Positions 59,807 to 64,000 of a DNA stretch of 64,000 nt are shown here, piece after piece; position 1 is the first letter of the stretch; every line of letters starts with the position of its first letter. The stretch is taken from contig NC_037682.1 of assembly GCF_003255815.1 (NCBI RefSeq), positions 46,356,986-46,420,985 of the forward strand, read 5' to 3'. Made by a program: the position numbers and the translations under genes. Source of the DNA: Theropithecus gelada (Eukaryota > Chordata > Mammalia > Primates > Cercopithecidae). Under the pieces are notes generated by a model. The model searched no databases, had not been told where the DNA came from, and was given only the letters and a program-made list of their open reading frames with translations.

Positions 59807-62800
59807 ATGACAGGATCAAATTCACACATAACAATATTAATCTTAAATGTAAATGGGCTAAATGTCCCAAGTAAAAGACACAGACTGGCAAATTGGATAA
59901 AGAGTGAAGACCCATCAGTGTGCTGTATTCACAAGACCCATCTCACTTGCAAAGATGCATATAGGCTCAAAATAAAGGGATGGAGGAAGATCTACCAAGC
60001 AAATGGAAAGCAAAAAAAAAAAAAAAAAAGAAAGAAAAAAAGAAAAAAAGAAAGCAAGGGATGCAATCCTAGTCTCTGATAAAACAGACTTTAAACCAAC
60101 AAAGATCAAAAGAGACAAGGCTATTACATAATGGTAAAGGGATCAATTCAACAAGAAGAGCTAATTATCCTAAATATATATGCACCCAAAACAGGAGCAC
60201 CCAGATTCATAAAGCAAGTCCTCAGAGACCTACAAAGAGACTTAGAATCCCACACAATAATGGGAGACTTTAACACCCGACTGTCAATGTTAGACAGATC
60301 AACGAGACAGAAGGTTAACAAGGATATTCAGGACCTGAACTCAGCTCAAAGCAGACCTAACAGACATAGCAAATATAAAAGAACAGAAATCACAGCAAAC
60401 TGTCTCTCAGACCACAGTGCAAATAAACTGAAACTCAGGATTAATAAACTCACTCAAAACTGCACAACTACATGCAAACTGAGCAACTTGTTCCTGAATG
60501 ACTACTGGGTACATAATGAAATGAAGGCAGAAATAAAGATGTTCTTCGAAACCAGTGAGAAAAAAGACACAATATATCAGAATCTCTGAGACACATTTAA
60601 AGCAGTGTGTAGAGGGAAATTTATAGCACTGAATGCCCACAAGAGAAAGCAGGAAAGATCTAAAATTGACTCCCTAACATCACAATTAAAAGAACTAGAG
60701 AAGCAAGAGCAAACAAATTCAAAAGCTAGTTGAAGGCAAGAAATAACTAAGATCAGAGCAGAACAGAAAGAGATAGAGACACAAAAAACCCTTCAAAAAA
60801 TCAATGAATCCAGGAGCTGGTTTTTTGAAAAGATCAACAAAATTGATAGACCACTAGCAAGACTAATAAAGAAGAAAAGGGAGATGAATCAAATAGATGC
60901 AATAAAAAAATGATAAAGGGAATATCACCACCGATCCCATAGAAATACAAACTACCATCAGAGAATACTATAAACACTCTACACAAATAAACTAGAAAAT
61001 CTAGAAGAAATGAATAAATTCCTGGACACATACACCCTCCCAAGACTAAACCAGGAAGAAGTTGAATCTCTGAATAGACCAAGAACAGGCTCTGAAATTG
61101 AGGCAATAATAATAGCCTACCAACCAAAAAAAAAGTCCAGGACCAGATTCAGAGCCAAATTCTACCAGAGGTACAAAGAAGAGCTGGTACCATTCCTTCT
61201 CAAACTATTCCAATCAATAGAAAAAGAGGGAATCCTCCCTAATTCATTTTATGAGGCCAACATCATCCTGATACCAAAACCTGGCAGAGACACAACAAAA
61301 AAAAGAATTTTAGACCAATATTCCCGATGAACATCAATGTGAAAATCCTCAATAAAATACTGGCAAACAGAATCCAGCAGCACATCAAAAAGCTTATCCA
61401 CCACGATCAGGTCGGCTTCATCTCTGGGATGCAAGGCTGGCTCAACATATGCAAATCAATAAACATAATCCATCACATAAACAGAACCAACCACAAAAAC
61501 CATATAACTATCAACAGATGCAGAAAAGGCCTTCAACAAAATTCAACAGCTCTTCATGCTAAAAATTCTCAAACTAGGTATTGATGGAACATATCTCAAA
61601 ATAGTAAGAGCTATTTATGATAAACCCACAGCCAATATCATACTGAATGGGCAAACACTGGAAGCATTCCCTTTGAAAACTGGCACAAGACAGGGATGCC
61701 CTCTATCACCACTCCTATTCAACACAGTGTTGGAAGTTGTGGCTAGGGCAATCAGGCAAGAGAAAGAAATAAAGCTTATTCAAATAGGAAGAGAGGAAGC
61801 CAAATTGTCTCTATTTGCAGATGACATGATTGTATATTTAGAAAACCCCATGGTCTCAGCCCAAAATCTCCTTAAGCTGATAAGCAACTTCAGCAAAGTC
61901 TCAGGATACAAAATCAATGTGCAAAAATCACAAACATTCCTATACACCAAAAACAGACAAACAGAGAGCCAAATCATGAGTGAATTCCCATTCACAATTG
62001 CTACAAAGAGAAGAAAATACCTATGAATCCAACTTACAAGGGATGTGAAGGATGTCTTCAAGAACTACAAACCACAGCTCAATAGAAGAGTATACAAACA
62101 AATGGAAGAACATTCCAGCTCAAGGATAGGAAGAATCAATATCATGAAAATGACCATACTGCCCAAGGTAATTTATAGATTCAATGCCATCCCCATTAAG
62201 CTACCAATGACTTTCTTCACAGATTTGGAAAAAGCTACTTTAAAGTTCATATGGAACCAAGAAAGAGCCCGCATTGCCAAGACAATCCTAAGCAAAAAGA
62301 GCAAAGCTGGAGGCATCATGCTACCTGACTTCAAACTATACTACAAGGCTACAGTAACCAAAAGAGCATTGTACTGGTACCAAAGCAGAGATATAGACCA
62401 ATGGAACAGAACAGAGCCCTCAGAAATAACACCACACATCTACAACCATCTGAACTTAGACAAACCTGACAAAAACAAGAAATGGGGAAAGAATTCCCTA
62501 TTTAATAAATGGTGCCAGGAAAACTGGCTAGCCATATGTCGAAAGCTGAAACTGGATCCCTTCCTTACACCTTATACAAAAATTAATTCAAGATGGATTA
62601 AGAACTTAAATGTTAGACCTAAAACCATAAAAACCCTAGAAGAAAACCTTGGTAATACCATTCAGGACATAGGTATGAGCAAGGGCTTCACGACTAAAAC
62701 ACCAAAAGCAATGCAACAAAAGCCAAAATAGACAAATGGGTTATAATTAAAGAGTTTCTGCATGTCAAAAGAAACTACCATCAGAGTGAACAGGCAACCT

Positions 62801-63477
62801 ACAGAATGGGAGAAAATTTTTGCAATCTACTCATCTGACAAAGGGCTAATATCCAGAATCTATAAAGAACTCAAGCAAATTTACAGAAAAAACAAACAAT
62901 CCCATCAAAAAGTGGGCAAAGGATATGAACAGACACTTCTCAAAAGAAGACATCTCGGTTGGGCGCAGTGGCTCAAGCCTGTAATCCCAGCACTTTGGGA
63001 GGCCGAGGCGGGTGGATCACGAGGTCAGGAGATCGAGACTATCCTGGCTAACATGGTGAAACCCCGTCTCTACTAAAAATACAAAAAACTAGCCGGGCGT
63101 GGTGGCGGGCGCCTGTAGTCTCAGCTACTTGGGAGGCTGAGGCGGGAGAATGGCGTGAACCCGGGAGGAAGACATCTCTGCAGCCAACAGACACATGAAA
63201 AAATGCTCATCATCACTGGTCATCGGATAAATGCAAATCAAAACCACAATGAGATACCATCTCACACCAGTTAGAATGGCAATCATTAAAAAGTCAGGAA
63301 ACAACAGGTGCTGGAGAGGACGTAGAGAAATAGGAACACCTTTACACTATTGGTGGGAATGCAAATTAGTTCAACCATTGTGGAAGACAGCGTGGTGATC
63401 CCTCAAGGATCTAGAACTAGAAATACCATTTGACCTAGCAATCCCATTTCTGGGTATATACCCAAAGGATTATAAAT
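59807..63477 (+). pseudogene. L1PA ORF2 remnant
   Basis: The ORF2 start codon at 59807 is kept (MTGSNSHITILILN, with Asn14). The catalytic Glu43 of the endonuclease is Lys (IHKTHL), and an internal deletion near 60345-60375 removes the stretch containing Asp205. An A18 run at 60012-60029 followed by a GAAA-type microsatellite breaks the frame. The reverse transcriptase is mostly readable in 61010-61330, 61327-61584 and 61556-62026, with an intact FADD box (LSLFADDMIVYLENP). 62045-62731 and 62762-62950 give the C-terminal domain, up to the Alu. It cannot encode a working protein. Confidence 0.9.
62957..63167 (+). mobile_element. 3'-truncated AluY without A-tail
   Basis: The element starts ggttgggcgcagtggctcaa and stops at cgtgaacccgggagg (63167), about 70 bases short of the Alu end. 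The 11-bp direct repeat gaagacatctc flanks it at 62946-62956 and 63168-63178. It sits in the ORF2 C-terminal region of the L1PA element. Confidence 0.93.
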
Positions 63478-63499
63478 CATGCTACTATAAAGACATATA

Positions 63500-64000
63500 T
63501 GTTGGGAAAAAGTCCCCCAAAATCTGGCCATAAACAAAATCTCTGCTGGCCATAAACAAAATCTCTGCAGCACTGTGACATGTTCATGTTGGCCATAACG
63601 CCCATGCTGGAAAGTTATGGGTTTACGGAATGAGGGCAAGAAACACCTGGCCCACCCAGGGCTGAAAACAGCTTAACGGCATTCTTAAGCCACAAACAAT
63701 AGCATAAGTGATCTGTGCCTTAAGGACATGCTCCTGCTGCAGTTAACTAGCCCAACCTATTCCTTTAATTCAGCCCATCCCTTCATTTCCCATAAGGGAT
63801 ACTTTTAGTTAATTTAATATCTATGGAAACAATGCTAATGACTGGCTTGCTGTTAATAAATATGTGGGTAAATCTCTGTTTGAGGCTCTCAACTCTGAAG
63901 GCTGTGAGACCCCTGATTTCCCACTTCACACCTCTATATTTCTGTGTGTTTGTCTTTAATTCCTCTAGTGCCTCTGGGTTAGGGTCTCCCCAACCAAGCT
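63500..64000 (+). mobile_element. Class II ERV LTR (MER9-like), cut by the window end
   Basis: It begins tgttgggaaaaagtccccc at 63500, inserted in the L1 3' region, and contains a polyadenylation signal (ttaataaatatgtggg near 63853). The terminal text is of the type gtgagacccctgatttccc followed by gggttagggtctccccaacc. It resembles the LTR of a HERV-K9-like group as I recall it; the family name is tentative. A perfect 22-bp tandem duplication lies at 63524-63567. Whether it is a solo LTR or the 5' LTR of a provirus cannot be told here. Confidence 0.7.

Larger units (their letters stand above)
58433..63499 (+). mobile_element. L1PA-type element with shortened 5'UTR
   Basis: The element starts at about 58433 (ccaagatggccaaatagg), inserted in the 3'UTR of the L1MA element. 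Its 5'UTR is only about 300 bases because nucleotides after 58530 jump to the region close to ORF1. ORF1 remnants follow at 58736-59690 and ORF2 remnants from 59807. An Alu lies at 62957-63167 and an LTR at 63500 cuts the 3' end. The rest of the 3'UTR, the A-tail and the second target duplication are outside the window. Confidence 0.92.

Overview
The window is primate genomic DNA, most likely from an Old World monkey such as a macaque or relative. It carries one intact human-type MRGPRX2 gene in a dense field of primate L1 and Alu copies. The Alu at 55477-55786 and the Alu at 62957-63167 carry bases that I associate with cercopithecoid AluY lineages, for example GAGATCCGGCC near 55710 and GGCTCAAGCCTG near 62968. 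The MRGPRX2 protein differs from my recollection of the human one at about 25 of 330 residues.

Layout. 1-4430: a 5'-truncated L1 inside an older L1-like fragment. 4436-10200: MRGPRX2 upstream and intron sequence with MIR and L2 fossils. 10219 to about 11765: the coding exon and 3'UTR of MRGPRX2, a seven-transmembrane receptor of mast cells and sensory neurons. 12205-33730: almost pure retrotransposon. One ancient full-length L1 in minus orientation (13145-28745) is broken up by younger L1s and Alus, and a second ancient L1 follows. 33724-35090: a decayed MRGPRX pseudogene whose C-terminus resembles the MRGPRX1/X3/X4 group. 35180-37370: an L1 3' end and unrecognised sequence. 37370-39345 and 47440-48260: two blocks homologous to the MRGPRX2 upstream flank, separated by 8 kb of old repeats (L1M, an ERV-L remnant, MER5A, L2). 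48265-63499: three plus-strand L1 units. 63500-64000: an LTR cut by the window end.

Only MRGPRX2 looks functional. The other coding traces are L1 ORF1/ORF2 remnants, ERV-L remnants and the MRGPRX pseudogene. The main structural story is a local tandem duplication of MRGPRX units in one orientation: copy 1 intact, copy 2 collapsed by deletion into a pseudogene, and copy 3 present only as upstream flank, with its coding exon lost or beyond the window end.

I found no operon, CRISPR array, tRNA or rRNA, and nothing that amounts to a new biological system. The observations most worth checking are: a spliced-5'UTR L1 retrocopy (junction 58530/58531), a 3'-truncated tail-less Alu with a target-site duplication, a 42-bp near-perfect hairpin (40395-40488), the pseudogene's deletion fusion, and a charged residue in TM6 of MRGPRX2. 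Repeat family names are from memory of consensus sequences; subfamily assignments are tentative.
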